NCBI RefSeq assembly: GCF_030127125.1 | Contig: NZ_CP126156.1 | Location: forward strand, 1,426,001 to 1,490,000 | Length of the DNA stretch: 64,000 bases | Source: Halobaculum litoreum | GTDB lineage: Archaea; Halobacteriota; Halobacteria; Halobacteriales; Haloferacaceae | Reading direction: 5' to 3' | In this document: positions 49,924 to 58,206 of the stretch, piece by piece | How the letters are laid out: each line of letters opens with the position of its first letter | Numbering within the stretch: position 1 is the first letter of the stretch | Notes under the pieces: generated by a model | What the model was told of the DNA's origin: nothing | Database searches by the model: none | The model's input: only the letters and a program-made list of their open reading frames with translations | Position numbers and translations under genes: made by a program

Positions 49924-50600
49924 GCGGCGCGAACCGGCTCACCCGCGCCCGGCGCCGGCTGGGTCTCCCGCGGCTCCCCTCCTCGCGTCGCGACCTCCGG
50001 CTCGTCGCCCGGACGGTCAGGCTCGTGCTCGGCGTCCCCGCCTACGGCGCGCTCGCGATCGTCGTGAGCGTGCTCGCGCTCTCGGCGTTCGTCCTCTCGC
50101 AGAACGTCGCGCTCGTGCGCGACACCGTCGTCGGCGGCGCGCTCCCGCTGGACGCCCGCCTGACGATCCTCGTCGAGCAGTACCCGTTCGTCGGCACCGT
50201 GTACGAGCCGCTGCCCGGGGCGATGCTGGTCGTGATCGCGCTCCTCACGGGCGCGAACGTCGCGGTGGTCGCGTACCACCTCCGGGAGCACGGGATCCTC
50301 CGCCGCGAGGCGGTCGACGGCCGCTCGGACGCCGTGGGCGGCGCCGGCGCCTCCGGCGGGAGCCTCGGCAGCGCCGTCGGGGTGGCCCTCGGCGCGCTCG
50401 GCGCGGGCTGTGCAGCGTGCGGGTCGGCGGTGCTCGTCGGCGTCCTCTCGCTCGTGGGGGCGTCCGGTGTCGTGCTGTTCCTCCCGTTCGACGGGCTGGA
50501 GTTCACCCTGCTGGCGCTGGTGCCGCTGGGGCTGTCGCTGTTCTGGCTCGCCGACGGGATGCGCGGCGCCGAGATCCGGGGCTGTCCGGTGGACGTCTGA
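49920..50600 (+). CDS. Membrane protein with intramembrane CxxC, partner of the exported thioredoxin
   Basis: A 226-residue protein with about five predicted helices: 33-57, 98-118, 150-168, 170-188 and 192-208. A helix contains LGALGAGCAACGSAVLVGVL, placing a CAAC pair inside the membrane, and another Cys lies near the C-terminus (IRGCPVDV). A basic N-terminus (RARRRLGLPRLPSSRRDLR) is cytoplasmic by charge. Start ATG overlaps the stop of the thioredoxin-like lipoprotein gene. I know no enzyme assignment; by position it may pass electrons between cytoplasm and the exported protein, as DsbB/CcdA/VKOR do, but it is unlike those in sequence. Confidence 0.72.
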   Translation: MSGANRLTRARRRLGLPRLPSSRRDLRLVARTVRLVLGVPAYGALAIVVSVLALSAFVLSQNVALVRDTVVGGALPLDARLTILVEQYPFVGTVYEPLPGAMLVVIALLTGANVAVVAYHLREHGILRREAVDGRSDAVGGAGASGGSLGSAVGVALGALGAGCAACGSAVLVGVLSLVGASGVVLFLPFDGLEFTLLALVPLGLSLFWLADGMRGAEIRGCPVDV

Positions 50601-50653
50601 GTCGCGCGTAGGCGACCCGTCGGGGCGGCGTCGACGGGACGGGCCCCGGGGGC

Positions 50654-50968
50654 TCAGTCGAGCGTGACGCGGAGCAGCACGACCAGCGCGACCGTCTCGA
50701 GGAGGTGCAGCGTCACCATCGCCCGCCACGCGACCGACGGGACGGCCGACGAGAACCACACCGACAGCGTCGGGTCGGCGAGGTAGTAGTACAGCGCGAC
50801 CGCGTTCTCGGCGAACAGCAGCACCGCGACCGTCGACAGCCCGATCGCGTGCGGCGAGCGGAGGCGCACGGCGTTGCGCCCCCACACCGCCAGCAGCCCG
50901 GTCAGGACCGCGACGTTCGCGCCGGCCGCGCCCGTCGCGACGGTCGCCCACGGCGAGGCCACGGTCAC
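50654..50968 (-). CDS. Three-helix haloarchaeal membrane protein
   Basis: A 104-residue protein with three predicted helices (about 8-29, 42-64 and 80-100) and the conserved-looking motif LLFAENAVALYYYLADPTLS between the last two. It converges on the CAAC membrane protein. It resembles a haloarchaeal family remembered as DUF7521, often near wHTH regulators. Function unknown. Confidence 0.68.
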   Translation of the reverse strand: MTVASPWATVATGAAGANVAVLTGLLAVWGRNAVRLRSPHAIGLSTVAVLLFAENAVALYYYLADPTLSVWFSSAVPSVAWRAMVTLHLLETVALVVLLRVTLD

Positions 50969-51098
50969 CGCCCGCCCGGTCGGACGGCTTCGGGTGGACG
51001 CGTCGGCGGGGACGGCGCGGCCGTGTCGGCCGACGCCGCGAGTGCGACGCGGGGTGTGGACCGGTCGGACCGCGACCGGAGGCCACGGTCCGCGCGGC

Positions 51099-52436
51099 TC
51101 ACTGCTCGACGATGAACTGCGAGGCGATCTCGACGACCTCGTCCATCGTGCGCGGCTCGTCGACCGCCATCGGGAACGGCGACTCGACGTTCAGTTCGTT
51201 GAGGAACGCGGCGTGGCGGGCCTCGACGGCGTGGATGCCGACCGCGGCGCCGAACACCGCGTCGTCGGCGACGGTGCCGGCCTGCCCGGCGTACGCGGAG
51301 ACGCCGGTGTTCTCCAGCGCCCGCGCGACGCCGAGGAACTCCGAGGGGTTCGTGTAGCCGAAGTCGTACTCGGCCTCCTCGACGGGCGTGCCGCCGAGCT
51401 GTTCGACCGTGTCCGCGATGGCGCTGACGTGGGCGGCCTCGTGGGCACCCACGGTCCGGATGTGGTCCGGGACGTTCATCCGGATCCCCTCGCCGTACTC
51501 CGAGAGCACGCTCGCGTCCATCAGTTCGTCGTCGGAGTACGTCTCCAGCCCCTCGCGGTAGAAGGCGTTCTCCAGGTGCTCCAGCGTGAGCGCGTAGTTC
51601 AGCACGTCAACGTCGCTCACGTCGTTCTCGGCCTTCCGGTCGGCCGTCGGCTCCGCCTCGCCGTCGAGGGGTGCGGGGGAGGCCACCTCGCTGGTGATGA
51701 ACTGCCCCGCGATCTCGAGCACCTCCTCCACGGTCGACGCCTCCTCGACGCCGCTCGGGAACGGCGACTCCCCGTTGATCAGGTTGAGGAAGGAGGCGTG
51801 GCGCGCCTCGACGCTCTGGATACCGGCGGCCGCACCGAGGACGGCGTTCTGCTTGATCGCGGCGGCCGCGCCCGTGTAGGCGGCGACGCCGGTGTTCTCC
51901 AGCGCGCCGGCGGTCGCGAGGAACTCCGAGGGCGTCGAGTAGCCGAAGTCGTACTCGGCCTCCCCGACGGGCGTGCCGCCGAGGTCCTCGATGGTCGCGG
52001 AGATGGCGTCGACGTGTGCCTGCTCGTGTGCGCCGACGGTGGCGAGGTACTCCGGCACCTGCATCCGGAGGGTCTCGCCGAACGACGACAGCGAGTCCGC
52101 CGCCATCAGCTCGTCGGCGCCGAACTCGTCGAGCCCCTCGCGGTAGAAGACGTTCTCCAAGTGCTCCAGCGTGAGCGCGTAGTTGAGGACGTCGACGTCG
52201 GGGTTCGGCGGCTCCGCCTCCGTCTCCGTCGCCTCCTCGGTCTCCGTCGGCGTGTCCATCGGCGTGTCCATCGGCGTGTCCATGCCGCCGGTCGGGGTGC
52301 CGTCGCCGCCGCTGCTACCGGAACACCCCGCGATCCCCGCGACGCCCGCGGCGGCGAGCGCGCCGGCGAACCGTCGGCGGGAGAGGCGGTCGGTGGACGA
52401 GTCGGTCGGGCTCGAACTGCGTCGTGGGTCCGTCAT
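51099..52436 (-). CDS. TAT lipoprotein with two tandem ferritin-like domains
   Basis: A 445-residue exported protein: twin-arginine SRRRFAGALAAAG, lipobox GIAGC, a linker with three MDTP repeats, then two ferritin-like (DUF4439/Ferritin_2-type) domains at about 75-235 and 265-445. Each has LTLEHLEN..FYREGL, GAHE.AHV, EAEYDFGY, ALENTGV and VEARHA.FL, giving the Glu/His ligands of a diiron or Mn site. The copies are clearly similar but not identical. A Shine-Dalgarno-like GGAGGTG is 5 bp before the ATG. It likely binds metal or detoxifies peroxide at the cell surface; the activity is inferred. Confidence 0.88.
   Translation of the reverse strand: MTDPRRSSSPTDSSTDRLSRRRFAGALAAAGVAGIAGCSGSSGGDGTPTGGMDTPMDTPMDTPTETEEATETEAEPPNPDVDVLNYALTLEHLENVFYREGLDEFGADELMAADSLSSFGETLRMQVPEYLATVGAHEQAHVDAISATIEDLGGTPVGEAEYDFGYSTPSEFLATAGALENTGVAAYTGAAAAIKQNAVLGAAAGIQSVEARHASFLNLINGESPFPSGVEEASTVEEVLEIAGQFITSEVASPAPLDGEAEPTADRKAENDVSDVDVLNYALTLEHLENAFYREGLETYSDDELMDASVLSEYGEGIRMNVPDHIRTVGAHEAAHVSAIADTVEQLGGTPVEEAEYDFGYTNPSEFLGVARALENTGVSAYAGQAGTVADDAVFGAAVGIHAVEARHAAFLNELNVESPFPMAVDEPRTMDEVVEIASQFIVEQ
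52251..52286. repeat. Three 12-bp tandem repeats in the ferritin-like lipoprotein gene
   Basis: The unit cgtgtccatcgg occurs twice exactly and a third time with changes at the end (cgtgtccatgcc), encoding the MDTP repeats of the linker after the lipobox. Copy number is likely to vary between strains. Confidence 0.75.
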
Positions 52437-52441
52437 TGCTA

Positions 52442-52448
52442 CACCTCC
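52442..52448 (-). promoter_or_regulatory. Shine-Dalgarno site of the ferritin-like lipoprotein
   Basis: GGAGGTG on the minus strand, 5 bases before the ATG, matches the 16S rRNA 3' end. An AT-rich patch (ACTTATGC, about 52466-52475) upstream may be the TATA element, leaving a short leader. Confidence 0.55.
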
Positions 52449-52708
52449 ACCGACCACCTATCAGCATAAGTACCATTTCCGGACTCCGACGGAACTCCGC
52501 CCGAGCTGGGTACGAACTCTCTCCCAATTTCGTTCGGATTCGCCGACCGGTGCCCGGTCGCGGTCGAGGGGCGTCGTCCCGGGCGGGCCCGGAGAACCGC
52601 CGCCCGAAGGGTCGCGTGCGATCACTCGTCAGTACGGGTTTATCCCCCGAGCGAGCGTCTTCCGTGTCGAGACACCCCGCCAGCGGCGGGGACCGCTCGG
52701 AGACCACC

Positions 52709-53368
52709 ATGACCGATTCACACGTCCGCGCCGACACCGACGCACGCACCCCCCGAACGCGACTGCTCCTCGGCGGCCTCGTCGTCGCCCTCGGGCTGAT
52801 CCTGCTCGCCGACACCACCGGCCTCGTCGCCGTCGACGGCTTCGCCGTGTTCCTCGCGGGCGCGCTCGTCGTCTACGGCGGCTACCGACTGGTCAGCGAG
52901 CGGGCGCGCCACCTGTTCTGGCCCGGGACGTTCGTGCTCGTCGGTGCGGGCTGGCTCCTCGTCGAGGTCGGCCTCCTGACCGGTGCGCAGGCCCGCGGCC
53001 TCTGGCCGGTGCTCGTCGTCCTGTTCGGCGCGTCGCTGCTGCGCGGGCGCCGCGACGGGAGCCTGTTCGGCTCGCCGGCGATCGTGATCGCGACCGGTGA
53101 CGGCGGCGGCGCGACCCGCGCGACCGCCCTGTTCGAGGACGCCCGCCTCGACCTCCGCGGGCTCGGCGTCCCCACCCCGGCCGCCGTCGAGGCGACCGCC
53201 GTGTTCGACGACGTCGAGGTCGTCGTCCCCGAGGGGCGCGTCGTCGTCGTCGACACGACGACCGTGTTCGGCAGCGTGAACGATCTCCGCCGCACGCGCC
53301 CGACCGGCGACCCCGACCTCCTGATCGAAGCGACCGCCGTCTTCGGCGACGTCCGGATCGTCGACTGA
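52709..53368 (+). CDS. LiaF/LiaI-like membrane protein
   Basis: A 219-residue protein with four N-terminal helices (about 19-37, 40-58, 66-82 and 85-103) in the arrangement of the DUF5668/LiaI-LiaF-TM family, followed by a beta-helical C-terminal domain with repeats (TRATALFEDARLDLRGLGVP, EATAVFDDVEVVVPEGRVVV, DTTTVFGSVNDLRR, EATAVFGDVRIVD). Bacterial LiaF is a sensor-inhibitor for envelope stress; no LiaRS-like regulator is nearby. A TATA-like gtttatcc is about 65 bp upstream. Function in archaea is unknown. Confidence 0.82.
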   Translation: MTDSHVRADTDARTPRTRLLLGGLVVALGLILLADTTGLVAVDGFAVFLAGALVVYGGYRLVSERARHLFWPGTFVLVGAGWLLVEVGLLTGAQARGLWPVLVVLFGASLLRGRRDGSLFGSPAIVIATGDGGGATRATALFEDARLDLRGLGVPTPAAVEATAVFDDVEVVVPEGRVVVVDTTTVFGSVNDLRRTRPTGDPDLLIEATAVFGDVRIVD

Positions 53369-53387
53369 GGCGCCACGCCGGCGGCGA

Positions 53388-56130
53388 TCACTCCTCGTCG
53401 GCCAGCTGTTCTTGCCACGCCTGCACTTTCGCCATCAGCTCCACGGGCGGCGTCTCGTTCACATCGGTCTCCCGGAGCGCCTCCAGCACCGCCTCGGCCT
53501 CGGGGTCGAGCGCCGGCGACGCCGCGGACGCCCCGCGCGCCGACGCGGCGGCCCCGTTACCGGCGCGGTCCGGCGGCGTCGACGCCGAGCCCCCGGCGTC
53601 GGTCGGCCGCCGCTCCCCGTCGGTCGCGTCGGCGTCGGCGTCGGCGACGAACTCCCCGCGGAGAGGTCGAACACGGCCTGTCTCGTGTCGCCGTCGTCGC
53701 CCGCGGCGGCGCCCTTCGCCTCGATCGCTTTCTCCTCGCGCAGTCGGTCGAGCACGTCGCCCGCGCGGCCGACGACCGGTCCGGGGACGCCGGCGAGGTC
53801 GGCGACGTGGACGCCGTAGCTGCGGTCGGTCGGCCCCTCGCGCACCCGGCGGAGGAAGGTGACGTCGCCGTCGCGCTCCTCGGCCGCGACGTGGACGTTC
53901 GCGACGCGCGGGAGGTGTTCGGCCAGCGCCGTGAGCTCGTGGTAGTGGGTCGCGAACAGCGTCTTCGCGCGCACCTCGTTGTGGAGGTACTCCGTCGCGG
54001 CCCACGCGATGGAGATGCCGTCGTACGTCGCCGTCCCCCGACCCACCTCGTCGAGGACGACGAGCGAGTCCTCGGTCGCCGAGTGGAGGATGTTCGACAG
54101 CTCCTGCATCTCGACCATGAACGTGGAGCGCCCCTGCGCGAGCTCGTCGAGCGCGCCGACGCGGGTGTACACGCCGTCGACGAGCGGGAGCGTCGCCGCG
54201 TCCGCCGGGACGAAGCTCCCGGCCTGCGCGAGCAGCGAGACGAGCGCGCACTGGCGCATGTACGTCGACTTCCCGCTCATGTTCGGGCCGGTGACGATGA
54301 GGAAGCCGCGCTCGCGGTCCATGCGGAGGTCGTTCGGCACGAAGTCGGTCGTCTGCTCGACCACGGGGTGGCGGCCCGCGTCGATGCGGAGTTCGTCGCC
54401 GTCGGTGAACTCGGGGCGCGTCCAGTCGTTCGTCGCCGCGTGGTGGCCCAGCGACGCGAGGGTGTCCAACTCCGCGAGCGCCCGCCCCACGTCCTGCAGG
54501 AGTTCGGCGTCCGCGGCGACCCGCTCGCGGACCTCCTCGAAGATGCGCCGTTCCAGTTCCTCGCGACGCTCCTCCATCCGGAGCACCGTGCGCTCGCGCT
54601 CCTCCAGTTCCTCCGTGACGAACCGCTTGGAGTTCTTCAGCGTCTTGATCTCGCGGTAGTGGTCGGGCACCGCGCCGGCGACGGACTTGCCCACCTGGAT
54701 GTAGTAGCCGTCCGTCTTGTTGCGGTCGACCGAGACGTGGGAGAGCCCGTGTTCGCGCTTCTCGCGCTCGGCGAGCGTGTCGAGCCACTCGACGGCCGCC
54801 TCGTACTCCGACACCAGCTCGTCGAGTTCGTCGTCGTAGCCCCGGGCGACGACGCCGCCGTCGCCGCCGATCGAGCCCGGCGGCTCGGCGGCGATGGCGG
54901 CGGCGAGTTCGTCGTGGAGCGCCCGCGCCGCCCCTGGTCGGGCCGGGCGAGCACGTCCGGCACCGGCGAGTCGGCCAGTTCCGTGCCCTCGACGGCGGCC
55001 GCCAGCTCCGGGAGCCGTTCCAGCGCCGAGCGGACGGCCGCGAGGTCGCGCGGGCCCGCCGAGCCGCTGGTCGCGCGCGCGGCGAGGCGTTCGAGGTCGG
55101 CGGTGCCGTCGAGCGTGTCGAGCAGCCGGTCGCGCGCGAGGGCGGCGCTCGCGAACGCCTCGACGGCGGCGCCCCGCCGCTCCAACTCGGCCCGGTCGCG
55201 TCGCGGGCGTGTGAGCCACTCGCGCAGCAGGCGCGTCCCGGCCGCGGTCTCGGTGTGGTCGAGCGTGTCCAGCAGCGTGCCGTCGCGGTCCCCCTGCATC
55301 GTCTCGACGAGTTCGAGGTTGCGCTGGGTGGTGGCGTCGAGCGCGACGCGGCCGCCGGGGTCGAGCCCGCCGAGCCGGGTCATCGACGCGAGCACGCCCG
55401 CGCCGGTGTCGTCGACGTAGTGGAGGACCGCGCCGGCGGCGCCCACCGCCGGGGCGGCGTCGAGGCCCACGGCCGCGAGCGCCTGCTCGCCGAACTGGTC
55501 GCCGAGGCGGTGGCGGGCGCGGCCGGGGGCGAACGCCTCGGCCTCGTGGAGCGTGAGGCGCGCGTCGGTCGCCTCGCGGAGGTCGGCGAGGCGGGCGTCG
55601 TCGTCCCGGACGCCGGGGCCGGGCAGCAGTTCGACCGGGGTGAACCGGTGGAGCTCCGCGCGGACGTCGTCGAGGGCGGCGAAGGCGGCGGCGTGGAACC
55701 GGCCGGTCGTCACCTCGGCGACGGCGAGGCCCCACGGCTCGTCGCTCCCGTCGTCGTAGTCGACGGCGGCGAGCCACCGGGCGGCGGCGCCGTCGGGGTC
55801 GACGACGGTGCCCGGGGAGACGACGCGCTCGATCTCGCGGGCGTGGCCGTCGGCGGTCTCGTACTGCTCGGCGACCGCCACCCGGTAGCCGCGCTCGACG
55901 AGCGCCTTCAGGTACGGCGTGAGTTCCGACAGCGGGACGCCGGCCATCGGGTACGACGAGCCGTGGCTCGACTTCTGTGACACCTTCAGGTCGAGCTCGT
56001 CGGCGACGAGTTCGGCGTCGTCGGCGAAGAACTCGTAGAAGTCGCCACACTGCATCGCGAGCACGTCCGCGTCCGTGGACTCCTTCAGGGAGAGGAACTC
56101 GCCCACGATGCCGCCGGCGTTCGCCGTCAT
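53388..56130 (-). pseudogene. mutS: DNA mismatch repair MutS, two apparent 1-base frameshifts
   Basis: Restored length 914 residues. Frame 1 gives the mismatch-binding domain (MTANAGGIVGEFLSLKESTD, CGDFYEFF with Phe31/Glu33) through LADSPVPDVLARPDQG. Frame 2 gives the clamp and ATPase (HDELAAAIAAEPPGSIGGDG, DRNKTDGYYIQVGKS, Walker A TGPNMSGKSTYM, Walker B VVLDEVGRGTATYDG, THYHEL). Frame 3 gives an acidic tail and the C-terminal EALRETDVNETPPVELMAK. The breaks are at C runs 54931-54934 and 53654-53657 (+ strand); one C added to each restores a full gene. As written the protein would lose its ATPase. Codon use is normal throughout. Confidence 0.9.
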
Positions 56131-56375
56131 TGGTCGGTCGAAGGTGGCGGCGTCGCCGGGTAAAACGCTACGGGTCCGGGGCGGCGATCGGCGTGGATCC
56201 GCCGGGGTTTCGGCGGCGGGTGACGGCCGGACGGCTCCGCGGCGCGTGCGGCGCGAGAGTACGTAGCCGCCGTCGCCCCGGGACAAAGGCCCCTACCCGA
56301 TGCCCGCGGAGCCGACGGCGACGGTGGTAGTGGGTCGCCGTGTCCGCTTTTACGTTTCGCCTCCCGGCGCCCGGC

Positions 56376-56738
56376 TCAGACCCCGGGGATCCCGAGCGCG
56401 GAGAAGCCCGTCACGCCGAGCACCGACAGCAGTTCGAGCACGAGCGACGCCGCGAGCCACCCGGTCAGCGCGATGCCGGCGGCGGTGAACCACCCGCCCT
56501 TGTAGCGCCACTTGATCACCCCGAGGTACGCGAGGTACGTCACCAGCGTCCCCAGCAGCGGGAGCCAGCCGAACAGCGCGGAGGCGACCACCCACGCGAG
56601 CGCGCCGATGAGCGCCGTCCACACCGCGTGGTCGTACCCCTTGGCGTTCGAGAGCAGGCGCGCGCCGGCGTAGATGCCGATCCCCCCGACGAGCGCGCTC
56701 ACGACGAAGACGATCAGCGAGTCGACGGCAGCGACCAT
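56376..56738 (-). CDS. Haloarchaeal four-helix membrane protein
   Basis: A 120-residue protein with predicted helices near residues 6-26, 39-58, 62-81 and 88-112 (VAAVDSLIVFVVSALVGGIG ... WFTAAGIALTGWLAASLVLE). No soluble domain or catalytic residue is visible. The ATG at 56738 avoids an implausible basic extension. It is followed on the same strand upstream by a zinc-ribbon membrane protein (53 bp gap). Function unknown. Confidence 0.65.
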   Translation of the reverse strand: MVAAVDSLIVFVVSALVGGIGIYAGARLLSNAKGYDHAVWTALIGALAWVVASALFGWLPLLGTLVTYLAYLGVIKWRYKGGWFTAAGIALTGWLAASLVLELLSVLGVTGFSALGIPGV

Positions 56739-56791
56739 ACCTCGCGTCCGTCGCGAGGGGACGAAAACGTGGCGGCGGCGACGGGCGGGGG

Positions 56792-57289
56792 CTACCGGTC
56801 GGCGCCGTCGGGGTCGGGACCGTTCGGGCCGGCCCGCGGCAGTTCGGTCGTACACCACGGACAGAAGTCGAGGTCGGCGTCGAGTTCCTTCCCGCAGTTC
56901 GGGCACGACGGCGCCTCGCCGTCCGCGGCGTCGCCGCTCCGCGCGGCGTCGTCGCCGCCCGCGGCCGCCCCGACGGCGTGGCGTTCACGCTCCAGCGCGT
57001 CGTTGTGGCGCCGCGCGAGCAGGTACGCGTCGACGGCGCTGGCGAGGACGACGAACACCGGCGGGAGGGCGCTGAGCGGGTCGCCCACCGGCCCGCCGGT
57101 GTTGATCGCCTCCACGACCTCCGGCGGGACGAGCACCAACACCGCCGCGAACGTGGCCGCGAACCAGCCGAGCGCCCGCGCCCACCGCCGCAGGTAGACG
57201 TGGCCGAGGCCGGTCACCGCCAGCGCCAACAGCCCGGCGAGCCACGGCCGCCTGCGACCCGGCGGCCCGCCGATCCCGGGGAGCCTCAT
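56792..57289 (-). CDS. Membrane protein with C-terminal zinc ribbon
   Basis: A 165-residue protein: a proline-rich start (RLPGIGGPPGRRRPWLAGLL), three predicted helices (about 16-32, 38-56 and 75-92), and a C-terminal zinc ribbon CPNCGKELDADLDFCPWC followed by an acidic/Pro tail. Two CX2C knuckles are complete. Helix-plus-ribbon proteins of this kind are frequent in haloarchaea (tentatively DUF7575). Probably senses or binds a partner at the membrane; no function known. An AT-rich gtaaaaacc about 25 bp upstream is a plausible promoter. Confidence 0.75.
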   Translation of the reverse strand: MRLPGIGGPPGRRRPWLAGLLALAVTGLGHVYLRRWARALGWFAATFAAVLVLVPPEVVEAINTGGPVGDPLSALPPVFVVLASAVDAYLLARRHNDALERERHAVGAAAGGDDAARSGDAADGEAPSCPNCGKELDADLDFCPWCTTELPRAGPNGPDPDGADR

Positions 57290-57429
57290 ACCCCCAACGC
57301 GGGGCAACCGAGCGTAAAAACCCCCGATGGGCCGCGCGCCGGGCCCGGGTGGGCCGCGGGCGGGCGCGGTCGTGCGACACGGACGGCCGGGAGCGACGGA
57401 GCCTAAAGCCGGCCGACCCACGACGAACC

Positions 57430-58107
57430 ATGAGCGTGGACGACGCGACCGACGCCGGCGGCGCGAGCGACGGGGAACCGATCGCCATCTACTCCGACTT
57501 CGTGTGTCCGTTCTGCTACCTCGGGCGGGCGTCGCTCGACCGGTACCGCGCCGACCGCGCCGACCGCGACCGCGCCGACCTCGACGTCGAGTGGCGCTTC
57601 TTCGACCTCCGGGGCCACAAGCGCGGCCCCGACGGCGAGATCCGCGACGACGTCGACGACGGGAAAGACGAGGACTACTACGACCAGGTGCGCGAGAACG
57701 TCACGCGCCTCAAGGCGGAGTACGACGCCGACGCGATGCTCGACTTCGACGCGGTCCACGACGCCGACTCGTGGGACGCCCAGCAGGTCGCGCTGTACGT
57801 GAAGGGCGCCTACGACGCCGAGACGTTCCGAGCCTTCTACGACGCGGTCCTCGAAGCCCACTGGGAGGAGGGCCGCGAGATCGACGACCTCGACACCCTC
57901 GTCGACATCGCGGAGACCGTCGGCGTCGACGGCGGCGAGGTGCGCGACGCCGTCGCCGACGACGCGCTCGCCGCGGAGTTGGAGACGCAGTTCGAGGAGG
58001 CGCGACGCCGCGGCGTCACCGGCGTGCCGACGTTCGTCGCCGACGGCCACGCCGCCCGCGGTGCGGTGCCGCCCGCACACCTCCGCCGGCTCGTCGAGGA
58101 CGCCTGA
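57430..58107 (+). CDS. DsbA-family oxidoreductase (FrnE-like)
   Basis: A 225-residue cytoplasmic protein (no signal). The thioredoxin fold has the active site SDFVCPFCYLGRASL (CPFC), a helical insertion (about 70-165) with SWDAQQVALYVKGAYDAETF and the cis-Pro region GVTGVPTFVADGHAARGAVP. This is the FrnE/2-hydroxychromene-2-carboxylate isomerase type of DsbA domain, usually a disulfide isomerase or glutathione-type transferase. In haloarchaea, which lack glutathione, the thiol partner is likely different. It precedes the frameshifted HTH regulator on the same strand. Confidence 0.9.
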   Translation: MSVDDATDAGGASDGEPIAIYSDFVCPFCYLGRASLDRYRADRADRDRADLDVEWRFFDLRGHKRGPDGEIRDDVDDGKDEDYYDQVRENVTRLKAEYDADAMLDFDAVHDADSWDAQQVALYVKGAYDAETFRAFYDAVLEAHWEEGREIDDLDTLVDIAETVGVDGGEVRDAVADDALAAELETQFEEARRRGVTGVPTFVADGHAARGAVPPAHLRRLVEDA

Positions 58108-58116
58108 GCGCCCGAA

Positions 58117-58132
58117 CACAACTCCGGTTGTG
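58117..58132. promoter_or_regulatory. 6-4-6 inverted repeat between frnE-like gene and HTH regulator
   Basis: Arms cacaac and gttgtg pair perfectly around tccg, 10 bp past the DsbA-family stop. A second, weaker repeat (cgaac/gttcg, 58145-58159) lies between it and the start. Either an operator for autoregulation by the HTH protein or a terminator stem. Confidence 0.4.
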
Positions 58133-58206
58133 ATCGGGGCGGCCGAACGGGCGGTTCGCGCCGCCGAGGACAAACATACTTGTGTTCACCCGACCCACGT
58201 CGGGGT

